Assembly: GCF_019130065.1 (NCBI RefSeq)
Contig: NZ_JAHSPG010000015.1
Span: 186,001-250,000, forward strand
DNA from: Pinibacter aurantiacus
GTDB taxonomy: Bacteria > Bacteroidota > Bacteroidia > Chitinophagales > Chitinophagaceae
Direction: 5' to 3'
Length of the DNA: 64,000 bases
How positions within the stretch are numbered: position 1 is the first letter of the stretch; the number at the start of each line of letters is the position of its first letter. Made by a program: the position numbers and the translations under genes. Under the pieces are notes generated by a model. It was not told where the DNA came from, ran no database searches, and saw only the letters and a program-made list of their open reading frames with translations. Shown in pieces: positions 32,664 to 41,185 of the stretch.

Positions 32664-35129
32664 TTAATCGCCGCCTCCACGTTTTACACGGTTGCTTTCA
32701 TCATCTGCACCACCCGTGCGTCTGTTTTGCTGGGCGTTTTGAATTTGTTTACCAAATCTCCAAACAAATGAAAGGTTCACTACGCGGCTATCTCTATGTT
32801 GATTGAATGTTGCTTCTGTTTGCTGAAAGTTGATCTCGCCTTTTATTTTTTGTGTGTACAAAATATCACGTGCATTTAATTTGATCGTTGCCTTGTCTTT
32901 CAAAATATTTTTTGCAACACCCGCAGACAACTGTCCAAAAGGATAAAGCAATATCTGACCTTCTATGCCTTTTGTTCTGTAAAAGCCCGACAACTCCGCA
33001 CTCCAGCCCTTATTGAATTTAAACTGGTTGTTGATGTTGGTCATAAAGTTAGTGGCTTCTATATTCAACGGCTCATTATACAATGTACCCTGGTAGTGGT
33101 TGTAGTTCACATTTGCATACACGCTTGCTGTCCACCATTTTGCTATAGGAATTTGCGCACTTACCGCTACACCGGCATTATCGCGTTTTCCAATATTTCC
33201 GCGGTGAATGATCGTTGCATTTCCTTGCTGCTCGAATGTTTCAGCGAAAATGTTTTTGGTATGGCTGTAGTTCAAAGTTGTTGTCAGGAACTTTTTGTAA
33301 GTGTGTGAAAACTCAATGTTGTTCGTGTACTGAGGCTGCAAATATGGGTTACCTACCATGTACGTATAGTTGTCCAGGAAGAACATGAACGGATTCATAT
33401 CCTGGTAAGCTGGCCTGTCAATACGGCGACCATAGTTCAGGTTCAAATCATTCTTGTCGTTTATTGAATAGGTTAGGTAAGCTGTAGGAAACAGGTTATG
33501 ATATGAGTTGGTGAACGACGAATCTTTCTGCGCATTGTTTCCTGCCTGTTTACCGTTGTTGTTGGTATTCTCATATCTAAGACCAGCCTGCAAGCTAAAT
33601 TTCTTGCTGAATTGTTTGTTGAAATTTAGGTACGCAGCGTTGATGTTTTCTTTGTACGTAAATGAGTTGGTCTTATTGTTATCTACCGTTTCGTTACCAT
33701 TTTCAATGTTATAAAAATTAGCACTGTTCACAGTAGTTACGTAGCTGCTTTTAAGACCGGCTTCCAGTTTTGCATTGCCTTTCAGTGGTTTTGTATAGTC
33801 AACTTTGCCAGAATAAATGTTCACATCAACAGGCATGTATGCACGAAGGTTTTGCACTCCTGTCAAAAGCCACTCAGGGTTATAACTGTTGTTGGTAAAA
33901 TACTGATCGCCTTTGTTGGTATAGTTTGCAAAATCAACATCTGCGGTGATCTCCTGTCCTGTAGTATCAAACTGATGGCGCATGTTCAGGTTCACGCTTC
34001 CGCTGTTATATTTCGTGTCGATCGTGTTAATTGAAGAGGTGATAGAATCTGTGTTATAGTTAGGATCTTTTAAGTAAATGGTGCTTTTACTGTAGTTCTC
34101 TTCCTTGTTTAAATAACCGTTTAGCACAACACCCAATGTTGTTTTCTTATTCACGAAATAATCCATCCCTACTTTCAGGTTGTTGTTTCTTTCTTTAAAC
34201 TTCATCCAGCTGTCTTGTGTAAAAATGCCGTTGACCTGTTTTGTGTTTACATCCATGAACTTGCGGGTAATATACAGCTGGTTATAGCCGTTCCAGATGC
34301 TGTAGCTGTAGTTGGCAAAAATGTTGAACTTGCCGGTACGGTAGTTAAGGTTCAGGCTGTTGTTTGTTTTCCAGTACGCACCTTGTCCGTAGTTAAGCGT
34401 GAGGCTTCCGTTAAAACCTTTCTGTTTGTTCTTTTTGGTCTTCAGGTTAATGATTCCTGAATTACCCGCAGCATCATATTTTGCAGATGGATTCGTCATG
34501 ATCTCGATCTGGTCCAAAGCGCTTGCAGGAAGACTTTTCAGGTAGTTGGTCAAATCTGTGGATGACAGGTAAGTTGGTCTGCCATCAATCATAATGGTGA
34601 CGCCTTGCTTACCCTTCAGGCTGATGTTGCCGTCTTTATCGATTGTAATACCGGGTGATTTTTCCAGCACTTCCAAAGCGGTAGCACCAACGTTGGTAAC
34701 GGACGCTTCTACGTTTACGACTGTTTTATCGGCCTTTAATTCAACCGGCGGTCTGCTGGCCACAACTGTCACGTTGTTCAGTTCCTTGCTGGCTGTGGTA
34801 AGTTTAACGGGCAGGTCTTTTGAGGTACCTGTTTGGCTAACTTCGATCGATTCTGAGGTAAATTTTTTATAGCCAATAGCAGTGATGGCTATTAAATATT
34901 TGCCTTTGATAAGGTTTTTCAGTTCAAAATGTCCCTTTGCGTCACTTTTGCGAACAAGGACCTGGGAAGAGTCCGTGGCCCGTAAAAGCAAAATGGTCGC
35001 ATCCTGAACGGGGTTTCCTTTGTCGTCATTAACGGCACCAATAATTTGGTTACCAGGTGTTTGTGCTTGGCTGAAATAAGATAAGGTTACTAGTGTTAAG
35101 ACCTTCAGCATAGTCAATAAATGTCTCAT
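32664..35129 (-). CDS. TonB-dependent-receptor-like outer membrane protein (CarboxypepD_reg + OMP_b-brl_3)
   Basis: An 821-residue outer-membrane protein. Signal peptide to about residue 22 (SYFSQAQ). Residues about 27-110 are a carboxypeptidase-regulatory-like domain (IIGAVNDDKGNPVQDATILL, IKGKYLIAITAIGYKKF). Residues about 115-240 are the plug (VNVEASVTNVGATALEVLEK, IMIDGRPTYLSSTDLTNYLK, MTNPSAKYDAAGNSGIINLK). The remainder is a beta barrel of the OMP_b-brl_3 type ending in VVNLSFVWRFG, followed by a short Gly/Asn/Arg tail after the last strand, unusual for a receptor that must end in the barrel. No SusD-like partner is present, so the cargo is unknown. A promoter with a GTACT/AGTAC operator-like site lies upstream. 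Confidence 0.9.
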   Translation of the reverse strand: MRHLLTMLKVLTLVTLSYFSQAQTPGNQIIGAVNDDKGNPVQDATILLLRATDSSQVLVRKSDAKGHFELKNLIKGKYLIAITAIGYKKFTSESIEVSQTGTSKDLPVKLTTASKELNNVTVVASRPPVELKADKTVVNVEASVTNVGATALEVLEKSPGITIDKDGNISLKGKQGVTIMIDGRPTYLSSTDLTNYLKSLPASALDQIEIMTNPSAKYDAAGNSGIINLKTKKNKQKGFNGSLTLNYGQGAYWKTNNSLNLNYRTGKFNIFANYSYSIWNGYNQLYITRKFMDVNTKQVNGIFTQDSWMKFKERNNNLKVGMDYFVNKKTTLGVVLNGYLNKEENYSKSTIYLKDPNYNTDSITSSINTIDTKYNSGSVNLNMRHQFDTTGQEITADVDFANYTNKGDQYFTNNSYNPEWLLTGVQNLRAYMPVDVNIYSGKVDYTKPLKGNAKLEAGLKSSYVTTVNSANFYNIENGNETVDNNKTNSFTYKENINAAYLNFNKQFSKKFSLQAGLRYENTNNNGKQAGNNAQKDSSFTNSYHNLFPTAYLTYSINDKNDLNLNYGRRIDRPAYQDMNPFMFFLDNYTYMVGNPYLQPQYTNNIEFSHTYKKFLTTTLNYSHTKNIFAETFEQQGNATIIHRGNIGKRDNAGVAVSAQIPIAKWWTASVYANVNYNHYQGTLYNEPLNIEATNFMTNINNQFKFNKGWSAELSGFYRTKGIEGQILLYPFGQLSAGVAKNILKDKATIKLNARDILYTQKIKGEINFQQTEATFNQHRDSRVVNLSFVWRFGKQIQNAQQNRRTGGADDESNRVKRGGGD

Positions 35130-35169
35130 GGTGTGGTGTATAGTACTGTTTATTGATAATTACAACACA

Positions 35170-35197
35170 AACTTAGGTACTATGCATTACAAAGTAC
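35170..35197 (-). promoter_or_regulatory. Promoter -7 box and operator-like palindrome of the receptor gene
   Basis: On the minus strand TAAGTTTG (plus 35169-35176) is an exact -7 box, about 40 bp before the start codon. Immediately upstream, GTACT...AGTAC (35177-35197, 21 bp between outer ends) forms interrupted dyad arms over the -7/-33 spacer, and no TTTG is 19 nt away. The site looks like a repressor operator; PadR-type repressors use similar GTAC arms, but that link is inference. Confidence 0.45.
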
Positions 35198-35967
35198 ATT
35201 GTTTTATGTCGAACGGTGTTTGTTACTGATATTCGGTAGTAGGTAAGACAGGACAGGTCATTTTCATGTTACACTTTCCGGGTTGTTTGGTATGAGAGGT
35301 ATTTAGAACAGTTGAATGGGATTTCGGAGATAAGTTGGCGGAGGACAAGACAATTTGAAAATTTGGGATTTAAAAATTTGAAAATGGGTCCACCGTAGGG
35401 GCGAATCGCATTCGCCCTGATACAACCGCGGGGAATTGAAAATTGAAAGTGGAAAATTGAAAATGGGATTTGCCACATTGTGTCCCACCCCAACTTTTCA
35501 CTCTGTTGTTTGTTTTAATAATGCCTGGTTGTTAAGCAGGAGAAAAATCCACTAATGCAATGGGCGATGCGTTGGTACAAGAATTTCTGTTTTAATTAAA
35601 CTTAACGCGGCAGGAATATGTCAGAGATGGAGGGTAGATTTTGGAAGTATTGCTGTTCGTTAAGTTAGCATCAAACAAAGAGAATTAATAGATATTTCAT
35701 TCCTTGCCAACATATAATTTTAATAAGAATAAACACTTATCAATTGAACCGAAAACAAATTTTATTTCATCTTTACGAGTCTCCAACACAATATTTCACA
35801 AGCTTTTACCCTTAATGTTTTTTATCTTTACATAGATGATCTACGAAGACCTTAGTAAAACATTTGTTAAACAGTTTTACCGGTAATTCAAGATGTTTTC
35901 TTGCTTCGTTAATTTGTATAGTTAATAATTTTTGACGTTTAAGTTCTATCAAAAGGAAGATTATAAT
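35198..35967. other. Long gene-free stretch upstream of htrA
   Basis: Contents: 'aatttgaa' arm 35352-35386; GC palindrome 35397-35418; 'aattgaa' arm 35434-35466; then about 470 bp of AT-rich unique sequence (35490-35967) with no reading frame or repeat I can support. The last part must include the htrA promoter; TTAATTTG near 35910 and ATAATTTTTG near 35925 resemble -7 boxes but neither is exact. The sequence aaaaggaag 7 bp before ATG 35968 is a plausible ribosome-binding site. Confidence 0.5.
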
Positions 35968-37470
35968 ATGACAACAAAACAAGTATTCTCAATTATTTTA
36001 ATTAGCGCCGCTACTTCAGTTGGAAGTATGTGGGCGTATAATAAAATGACGACCCAAACGGCTTACCAGTATCCGGTGGCCGACAGTGGTAAGCTTCCGT
36101 CCAATTATGCAGGTTTCTTTGATGGAGTGGCCGGTGGTGCACCTCCCACAGATTTTACACAGGCTGCTGCTGCTGCCATTCCTGCAACTGTTCACATTAA
36201 AACAAAAGCCACACGTACGGCTTCTAATAATTTACCAAGAAAGAACCCTTTGCTGGACCTGTTTGGTTTTGATTTTGACGACGATGGTATGGGCAGCATG
36301 CCTCGCTCCATTCCTTCAATGGCTTCCGGTTCAGGTGCTATTATTAGTGAAGACGGTTACATTGTGACCAATAACCACGTTATTGAAGATGCAGATGAGA
36401 TCAACGTTACACTGAACAATCAAAAAAGCTTTAAAGCGAAACTGATCGGTACAGACCCAAGCAGCGACATTGCTGTTATTAAGATCGATGCGAAAGGATT
36501 GCCATTCTTATTGTATGGCAACTCTGATGACGCAAGAATCGGACAGTGGGTATTGGCCGTAGGTTATCCGCTTACATTAGAAACGACAGTAACAGCCGGT
36601 ATCATTAGTGCAAAAGGAAGAACCTTGAACATTAATGGCCGACAGAGCAACACGCCTATCGAGTCGTTCATTCAAACGGATGCTGCGGTGAACCCGGGAA
36701 ACAGTGGCGGTCCGCTTATTTCAACGGATGGCAAAATGCTGGGCATTAACTCAGCGATCGCTTCTCCTACTGGTTCGTTCGCAGGTTACTCGTTCACCAT
36801 TCCGGTTAACATTGTAAAGAAAATTGTTGCCGACATCATTAAATATGGTACTGCACAAAGAGCTTACCTCGGTATCAACTACCTGAGAGATGACATTACC
36901 GAAGAGCAAAAAGCACAAGCCGGCATTAAAAACGGTGATGGTGTGTATGTGATGGATGTTGTGAAAGAAGGAGCGGCTGCTTCTGCTGGTATTAAGAAAG
37001 GCGACTTTATCGAAAAGATCAACGATGTTACTGTTGCAACAAGTGCTGACATGGTTGGCCAGATCGCGACCTACCGCCCTGGTGATAAAATCAAGATCAG
37101 CTACCGCCGTGATGGTAAACTGAACGACGTAATGGTAATATTGCGCAACAGCGCCGGCACCACTGATGTAGTTAAAAACACCGCAGCAGATAAACTGGGT
37201 GCAGAACTTGAAACGCTTTCAAAGAAAGATGCCAACGAATTAGGTGTTAAAGGCGGCGTTCTTGTTAAAACCCTTAAATCCGGCGGATTGCTTGAACGCT
37301 CAAAGATCCAGGAGGGTTATGTAATATTAAAAGTAAACGGCCAGGAAGTGAAGACTGTGGATGAGTTTAGAAAAGCCATTGAAGGTTCTGGCTCCAATGC
37401 CAAACTGGAAGGTGTTTACCCTGGTTATGAAGGTATATATCCATACCCATTGAGATTGAGTGACAATTGA
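35968..37470 (+). CDS. HtrA/DegP-family periplasmic serine protease
   Basis: A 500-residue protease and chaperone. ATG 35968 is chosen because it follows a purine-rich site and starts a membrane-spanning or signal segment (QVFSIILISAATSVGSMWAY). Triad in this numbering: H137 (VTNNHVIED), D167 (PSSDIAVIKI), S246 (NPGNSGGPLIS). Two PDZ domains follow (about 275-370 with VMDVVKEGAAASAGIKKGD, and 395-480 with GGLLERSKIQEGYVILKVNG). Members degrade or refold misfolded envelope proteins. Loop L1 is Gly/Asp-rich. It is a single gene with its own terminator. Confidence 0.95.
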   Translation: MTTKQVFSIILISAATSVGSMWAYNKMTTQTAYQYPVADSGKLPSNYAGFFDGVAGGAPPTDFTQAAAAAIPATVHIKTKATRTASNNLPRKNPLLDLFGFDFDDDGMGSMPRSIPSMASGSGAIISEDGYIVTNNHVIEDADEINVTLNNQKSFKAKLIGTDPSSDIAVIKIDAKGLPFLLYGNSDDARIGQWVLAVGYPLTLETTVTAGIISAKGRTLNINGRQSNTPIESFIQTDAAVNPGNSGGPLISTDGKMLGINSAIASPTGSFAGYSFTIPVNIVKKIVADIIKYGTAQRAYLGINYLRDDITEEQKAQAGIKNGDGVYVMDVVKEGAAASAGIKKGDFIEKINDVTVATSADMVGQIATYRPGDKIKISYRRDGKLNDVMVILRNSAGTTDVVKNTAADKLGAELETLSKKDANELGVKGGVLVKTLKSGGLLERSKIQEGYVILKVNGQEVKTVDEFRKAIEGSGSNAKLEGVYPGYEGIYPYPLRLSDN

Positions 37471-37485
37471 TGTTATGCAATCTAA

Positions 37486-37519
37486 AAAATAAAAAGGCCC
37501 TACTGGGCCTTTTTATTTT
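37486..37519. terminator. Bidirectional terminator after htrA
   Basis: AAAAAGGCCC (37491-37500) pairs with GGGCCTTTTT (37505-37514) around TACT, with A-rich sequence before and T-rich sequence after. Confidence 0.9.
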
Positions 37520-37722
37520 TTAGATAATTTGAGAATTTGAAAATATGGTAATTTGAAAATTAGAAGTGTAGCCGCGAAACATCTATGTGCATTCCCCATC
37601 AACCACTTCTAACAACTATCAACTAACAACCAACAACTTTATCCCAACTCTCAACTATTCGCAGCCGCAGGGCGAATGCGATTCGCCCCTACAACTCTCA
37701 ACTCTCAATTCTCAATTCTCCA
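37520..37722. repeat. Repeat cluster between htrA terminator and SET gene
   Basis: In order: 'aatttgaa' arm (37525-37560), 'aactatcaactaacaacc' tandem (about 37601-37640), a short 'ctcaact' arm, GC palindrome AGGGCGAATGCGATTCGCCC plus CT (37669-37690), and inverted 'ctcaactctcaattctcaat' arm (37693-37722) abutting the SET gene stop codon. Confidence 0.6.
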
Positions 37723-38127
37723 CTAAATAAATCCTTTGCAATTCGGCGCGCCGCATCTGCACTTCAACTTTCCATCGTGGTGGGTTTCTCCGTAATTGCA
37801 GGTAAGCTCCTCTCCTTTTTTGATTGGCTTTAATGTGTAGAATTCCACTTTCCCGTGTGCAACACGCATGTAAGTGTTGGGACCGCAGGAATGATTGATA
37901 AAATTCAGTTCGTTCTTATTTACGCTGCCGTTTAATGCGCGGCCATCGCCAAATTCAACACATGCAATACGTTTTTGCGAAGCCACCAGCAGGCGGGCTT
38001 TGCGAAGGCTGATAATTTCTCCGCCCATATTGCCGAGTTTTTTCCTGGCAGGAATATTTTGCAAAGCAAAAGTGCCGGTGCCGTCAATCTTGCTTTTCTT
38101 CGATTCGAGTTTGTAAGTTAAAGACAT
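37723..38127 (-). CDS. SET-domain protein with post-SET zinc motif
   Basis: A 134-residue protein that is essentially one SET domain, the fold of protein lysine methyltransferases. Visible: DGTGTFALQNIPARKKLG (SET-N), the S-adenosylmethionine site NFINHSCGPNTYM, then KKGEELTCNYGE with the conserved tyrosine, and a post-SET cluster CRCGAPNCKGFI whose cysteines would bind zinc with the NHSC cysteine. ATG 38127 is used; the longer frame adds eight unconserved residues. Bacterial SET proteins are scattered; a few methylate host or own proteins. The target here is unknown. No secretion signal. Confidence 0.9.
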   Translation of the reverse strand: MSLTYKLESKKSKIDGTGTFALQNIPARKKLGNMGGEIISLRKARLLVASQKRIACVEFGDGRALNGSVNKNELNFINHSCGPNTYMRVAHGKVEFYTLKPIKKGEELTCNYGETHHDGKLKCRCGAPNCKGFI

Positions 38128-38170
38128 GATAGAATTAATGAGTTGCCACAAAGATGGAGAATGTTAATTC

Positions 38171-38233
38171 AAAAGTCAAAAGTTAAAAGTCAAAAATGCG
38201 GTGACGCTTTTTGACTTTTAACTTTTGACTTTT
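38171..38233. repeat. Near-perfect 29-bp hairpin of the 'aaaagtc' family
   Basis: The left arm 38171-38200 consists of aaaagtcaaaagttaaaagt followed by caaaaatgcg. It pairs with 38205-38233 with one bulged T; the loop is GTGA (38201-38204). It separates the SET gene from the Cys-rich gene and is the tightest mirrored pair in the window. Confidence 0.8.
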
Positions 38234-38267
38234 AGATTTAGACGGCCCATTATTCTTTGCAAAAAAC

Positions 38268-38633
38268 TCAAATGTATCGTACCGTTGGGCAAGCTTTACA
38301 GGCCATGCTTCCTTCCTGAGCGTACCAGCGGCATTCCGGCCTTATACTGCAAGGAGGCAATTGTTCATCTTGTATTTTTTCTTCCATTGCGGTTAATACA
38401 CGTTTTATTACGCCGCATTCAGATCCTGTCCATTGTTCACATCCGCTTTTCACGCATTTATTTACAAAACGGAATTTTTGTTCCGCAGCTTTTCCGGTAT
38501 TCGCGGCCTTCATAAAAACGTCATCCACTTCCAGGGGCGTAGAAAGAATATCCACAGAATTTTCCTTTACTACACCAAGCAGCTTTGAGCCCTCGTATAA
38601 AGGCGCACTCGGGCAAAGGAATTTCTCTTTCAT
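38268..38633 (-). CDS. Unrecognised small Cys-rich protein
   Basis: A 121-residue protein with eight cysteines: C7, C60, C65, C73, C95, C101, C112 and C115. They occur in FLCPSAPLYEGSKLL, KCVKSGCEQWTGSECGV, LPPCSIRPECRWYAQEG and MACKACPTVRYI. The spacing suggests a metal or iron-sulfur site rather than an exported disulfide protein, since there is no signal peptide. I do not recognise the family with confidence. Its start codon overlaps the stop codon of the upstream 107-residue gene (ATGA), so the two proteins are made together and probably work together. Confidence 0.7.
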   Translation of the reverse strand: MKEKFLCPSAPLYEGSKLLGVVKENSVDILSTPLEVDDVFMKAANTGKAAEQKFRFVNKCVKSGCEQWTGSECGVIKRVLTAMEEKIQDEQLPPCSIRPECRWYAQEGSMACKACPTVRYI

Positions 38634-38953
38634 CCTACTGAGTTTCGTTGTACAATACTAACTGGACCCACAGCATTTGCAAGTCCGTGTTGATTTTCAA
38701 TCTGGGAAATGGCACCCAATAATTCTTTACTCATCAGCTGCATGATTCTGCCGCCGTTGATCAACCATTTTTGCAAAACAAAGGACCCGCCGACTGCTGT
38801 TGGAGCTTCTGTTTTTGCCTTTCCGCCAGCCAGATCCAGTTCGCCGAGTTTGTGTATGAATGCCTGGTTCAGTGCTTTGCTTATTTCAGCCTGATACTTT
38901 TCAGGAATGTCCAATCCATCGACTTCAATCGTGAATTTTAGTGATTTTGACAT
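38630..38953 (-). CDS. Unrecognised 107-residue partner of the Cys-rich protein
   Basis: A 107-residue soluble protein. The N-terminal 45 residues look like a compact alpha/beta unit (KFTIEVDGLDIPEKYQAEIS, then KALNQAFIHKLGELDLAGG). The remainder has Gly-rich and hydrophobic stretches (TAVGGSFVLQKWLINGGRIM). A double glycine follows the acidic helix (LDLAGG), a layout that also occurs in leader peptides of modified peptides, but the tail lacks a cysteine- or serine-rich core, so that reading is weak. Translationally coupled to the Cys-rich gene. Function unknown. Confidence 0.65.
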   Translation of the reverse strand: MSKSLKFTIEVDGLDIPEKYQAEISKALNQAFIHKLGELDLAGGKAKTEAPTAVGGSFVLQKWLINGGRIMQLMSKELLGAISQIENQHGLANAVGPVSIVQRNSVG

Positions 38954-39182
38954 ATGACTAAGGTTTAAATGGCGCCTACTCGTTTAGCGGATTTTCGGCA
39001 AGTTTCCGTAGTTGACATAGACGTTATTTAAAGAAGACGGGCAAACAAATGGTGAAATCTTTGTGCAAGTAAAAATTCATCACTATTTTTCAGGCGGCTT
39101 ACTGCTGAAATGTCCATTCATCCACGATAATTCCATTTAGAAAATTCCTCTTTCCCTTTTATTCAACGCTGAACCCTTAATC

Positions 39183-40667
39183 ATGAAAGGAATATTTTTC
39201 TCTTCGGTTTTTCTTTTATTGTCTTTTTCCAAATTACATGCACAGAGTGGCTGCACCGATGCGGCAGCGAACAACTATAACGCTTCTGCAAAAACAAACG
39301 ACGGTTCCTGCAAGTATAATGATATAATGTTGACGCCTTCCATAAAGTACGCCATGGACAATACTTTGCGGGAAACATCGGGCTTGTTGTGGTGGGATGG
39401 CAAAGTGTGGACCTTCAACGATAGTGGCGGATTGCCTGCTATATATGCCATCGATTCTGCAACGGGCACCATCACTAAAACAGTCACCATTTCGAACGCA
39501 ACGAATATAGACTGGGAAGAGATCACGCAGGATGATCAATACATTTACATCGGTGACTTTGGTAACAATGCCAGCGGCAATCGCAAAAATCTGCGCATCT
39601 ATAAAATTGCAAAGGCCGATGTGCAATCATCGACAAGTGTTACTGCACAAGCAATCAATTTCTCCTATAGCGATCAAACTGATTTTACTGCAACAGCGAG
39701 CAACCAAACCAACTATGATTGCGAAGCTTTCGTAGCATATAACGACAGTCTGTTTTTGTTTAGCAAAGACTGGGTTGATTTTCACTCAAGATTGTATTCT
39801 TTGCCCAAGACCCCAGGCACTTATACTGCCCGTTTAAAAGCAGATATTTTGGTGGACGGGTTAATTACAGGAGCCACTATTTTGCCTTCGCAAAAAACAA
39901 TCGTGTTAACCGGCTACTCCACTGTGCTGGTGCCATTTTTATACCTGTTGTACGATTTTTCCAACAACGATTTTTTTGCAGCCAACAAGAGAAAAGTACA
40001 ACTGAATTCAGCCTTTACACAAATGGAGGGAATTGCCTCAATTAGCGACACGTACTTTTTTGTAAGCAATGAATTTTTCCAGCGCTCTATAATTACTACA
40101 CCCGCAAGACTGCAATCAATCAATCTCGCTTCATTGCTCACTGCTTATTACACAGCGCTTCCTTACGAGCTGCAATCTTTCCAGGCAATGGTAAATGATA
40201 GTGATGTTACACTACGCTGGCAACTGAATAGTGGCAACGATCTTACAGGCATTACAGTGCAACGCAAGAAGAACACAGAGGCTAATTTTAGTGACTTGCA
40301 AACAACCGGAGTGAATGAAACAACCTATATAGACAAAGACGCTTTGCAGGATAATAGCACGATTCAATACAGGTTAAAATTGACCGATAAAAACCAGGAA
40401 GTTCATTACAGTAAAGTTGTTGCAGTGTCAAAAAACAAAAGCAATGCTGTTACAATAACGGCCACATCTGACAAGCTGAAGATTATTTCTGCCAATAACA
40501 TTTCAGGTACAATAGATATCATTAGTACAAATGGAAGTCTTGTAAACAGATCAACCATTTCAGGAACAAATCCTACCATAGACATTTCCAATTTACCTGC
40601 AGGTGTTTATGTAGCAAGGCTTTCAATGAATGCTTATAGTCAGTCCGCAAAGTTCTTTAAGCAATAA
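39183..40667 (+). CDS. T9SS-secreted surface protein with C-terminal sorting domain
   Basis: A 494-residue secreted protein. Signal peptide to about residue 20 (LSFSKLHAQ). Residues 22-45 form a small repeat (GCTDAAANNYNASAKTNDGS, then CKY) of the kind common in marine and soil Bacteroidota surface proteins. Residues about 55-330 look like a beta-propeller (TSGLLWWDGKVWTFNDSGG, WEEITQDDQYIYIGDFGNN). A fibronectin-like section follows, then the type IX secretion (Por) sorting domain (GTIDIISTNGSLVNRSTISG ... LPAGVYVARL). It would be exported by T9SS and attached or released. Binding partner or enzyme activity is unknown. Confidence 0.85.
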   Translation: MKGIFFSSVFLLLSFSKLHAQSGCTDAAANNYNASAKTNDGSCKYNDIMLTPSIKYAMDNTLRETSGLLWWDGKVWTFNDSGGLPAIYAIDSATGTITKTVTISNATNIDWEEITQDDQYIYIGDFGNNASGNRKNLRIYKIAKADVQSSTSVTAQAINFSYSDQTDFTATASNQTNYDCEAFVAYNDSLFLFSKDWVDFHSRLYSLPKTPGTYTARLKADILVDGLITGATILPSQKTIVLTGYSTVLVPFLYLLYDFSNNDFFAANKRKVQLNSAFTQMEGIASISDTYFFVSNEFFQRSIITTPARLQSINLASLLTAYYTALPYELQSFQAMVNDSDVTLRWQLNSGNDLTGITVQRKKNTEANFSDLQTTGVNETTYIDKDALQDNSTIQYRLKLTDKNQEVHYSKVVAVSKNKSNAVTITATSDKLKIISANNISGTIDIISTNGSLVNRSTISGTNPTIDISNLPAGVYVARLSMNAYSQSAKFFKQ

Positions 40668-40698
40668 AAAAGCCCTGAAAAATTTTCGGGGCTTTTTT
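40666..40698. terminator. Bidirectional terminator between convergent genes
   Basis: A 16-bp stem (AAAAAAGCCCTGAAAA with TTTTCGGGGCTTTTTT, one G-T pair) closed by one base, symmetric A- and T-runs. It ends both the T9SS protein gene and the RDD gene, whose stop codon is at 40707. Confidence 0.85.
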
Positions 40699-40706
40699 AT
40701 TGCTCG

Positions 40707-41135
40707 TTATTTTTTTACGACGTAAGTCTGCGTCCATCTGTCATGCCATGGATGACCACCAAACGCACTAAATACTTCGAACGGAACTATTCGACTAAAT
40801 GATCTTTTAAGTGCGTCACCGAAGGTAATGCTGCTACCATCTTCCTTTACCACTCTGGTTCTGGTTATTAGTTTCCCCAATGTCCTTCCTTTCAAAAGCC
40901 CCTCCGTAATAGTGTAATATATGATCACGGTAGAATAAAGACATGCGTATACCAAAAGCGTGCTGTCCTGAAAAATATTGCTGCCTGAACGAACAGATCC
41001 TATAATTCCAAAGACAATTACTATTGCGTAAACGCAAAGAATATCTATCAAATAGTTGGCAAACCTTTGGCCAACAGTGGCATGTTCAATTACAATTTCT
41101 TGTTCAATTTCCTGAAGTAAATCCTGTGTTTCCAT
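40707..41135 (-). CDS. RDD family membrane protein (short)
   Basis: A 142-residue membrane protein of the RDD family. The first segment carries the family's Arg-Asp pattern (ATVGQRFANYLIDILCVYAIV), followed by two more hydrophobic segments and a basic loop KGRTLGKLITRTRVV before the C-terminal region. RDD proteins have been linked to ion transport (a Na+(Li+)/H+ antiporter in one case), but most are uncharacterised. It lies 50 bp downstream of a second, longer RDD gene on the same strand, divergent from the SpoIIM operon. Confidence 0.85.
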   Translation of the reverse strand: METQDLLQEIEQEIVIEHATVGQRFANYLIDILCVYAIVIVFGIIGSVRSGSNIFQDSTLLVYACLYSTVIIYYTITEGLLKGRTLGKLITRTRVVKEDGSSITFGDALKRSFSRIVPFEVFSAFGGHPWHDRWTQTYVVKK

Positions 41136-41185
41136 GTTTAAGATTAAAGGGTTAAAAAAATAGATAAAGATCTTGCTAAAAAAAT

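Noticed and set aside
38630-38953. RiPP precursor assignment for the 107-residue protein
   Set aside because: Only the LDLAGG motif supports it. The tail has no Cys, Ser or Thr-rich core and no maturation enzyme of a known RiPP class is adjacent, so it is left as unknown.
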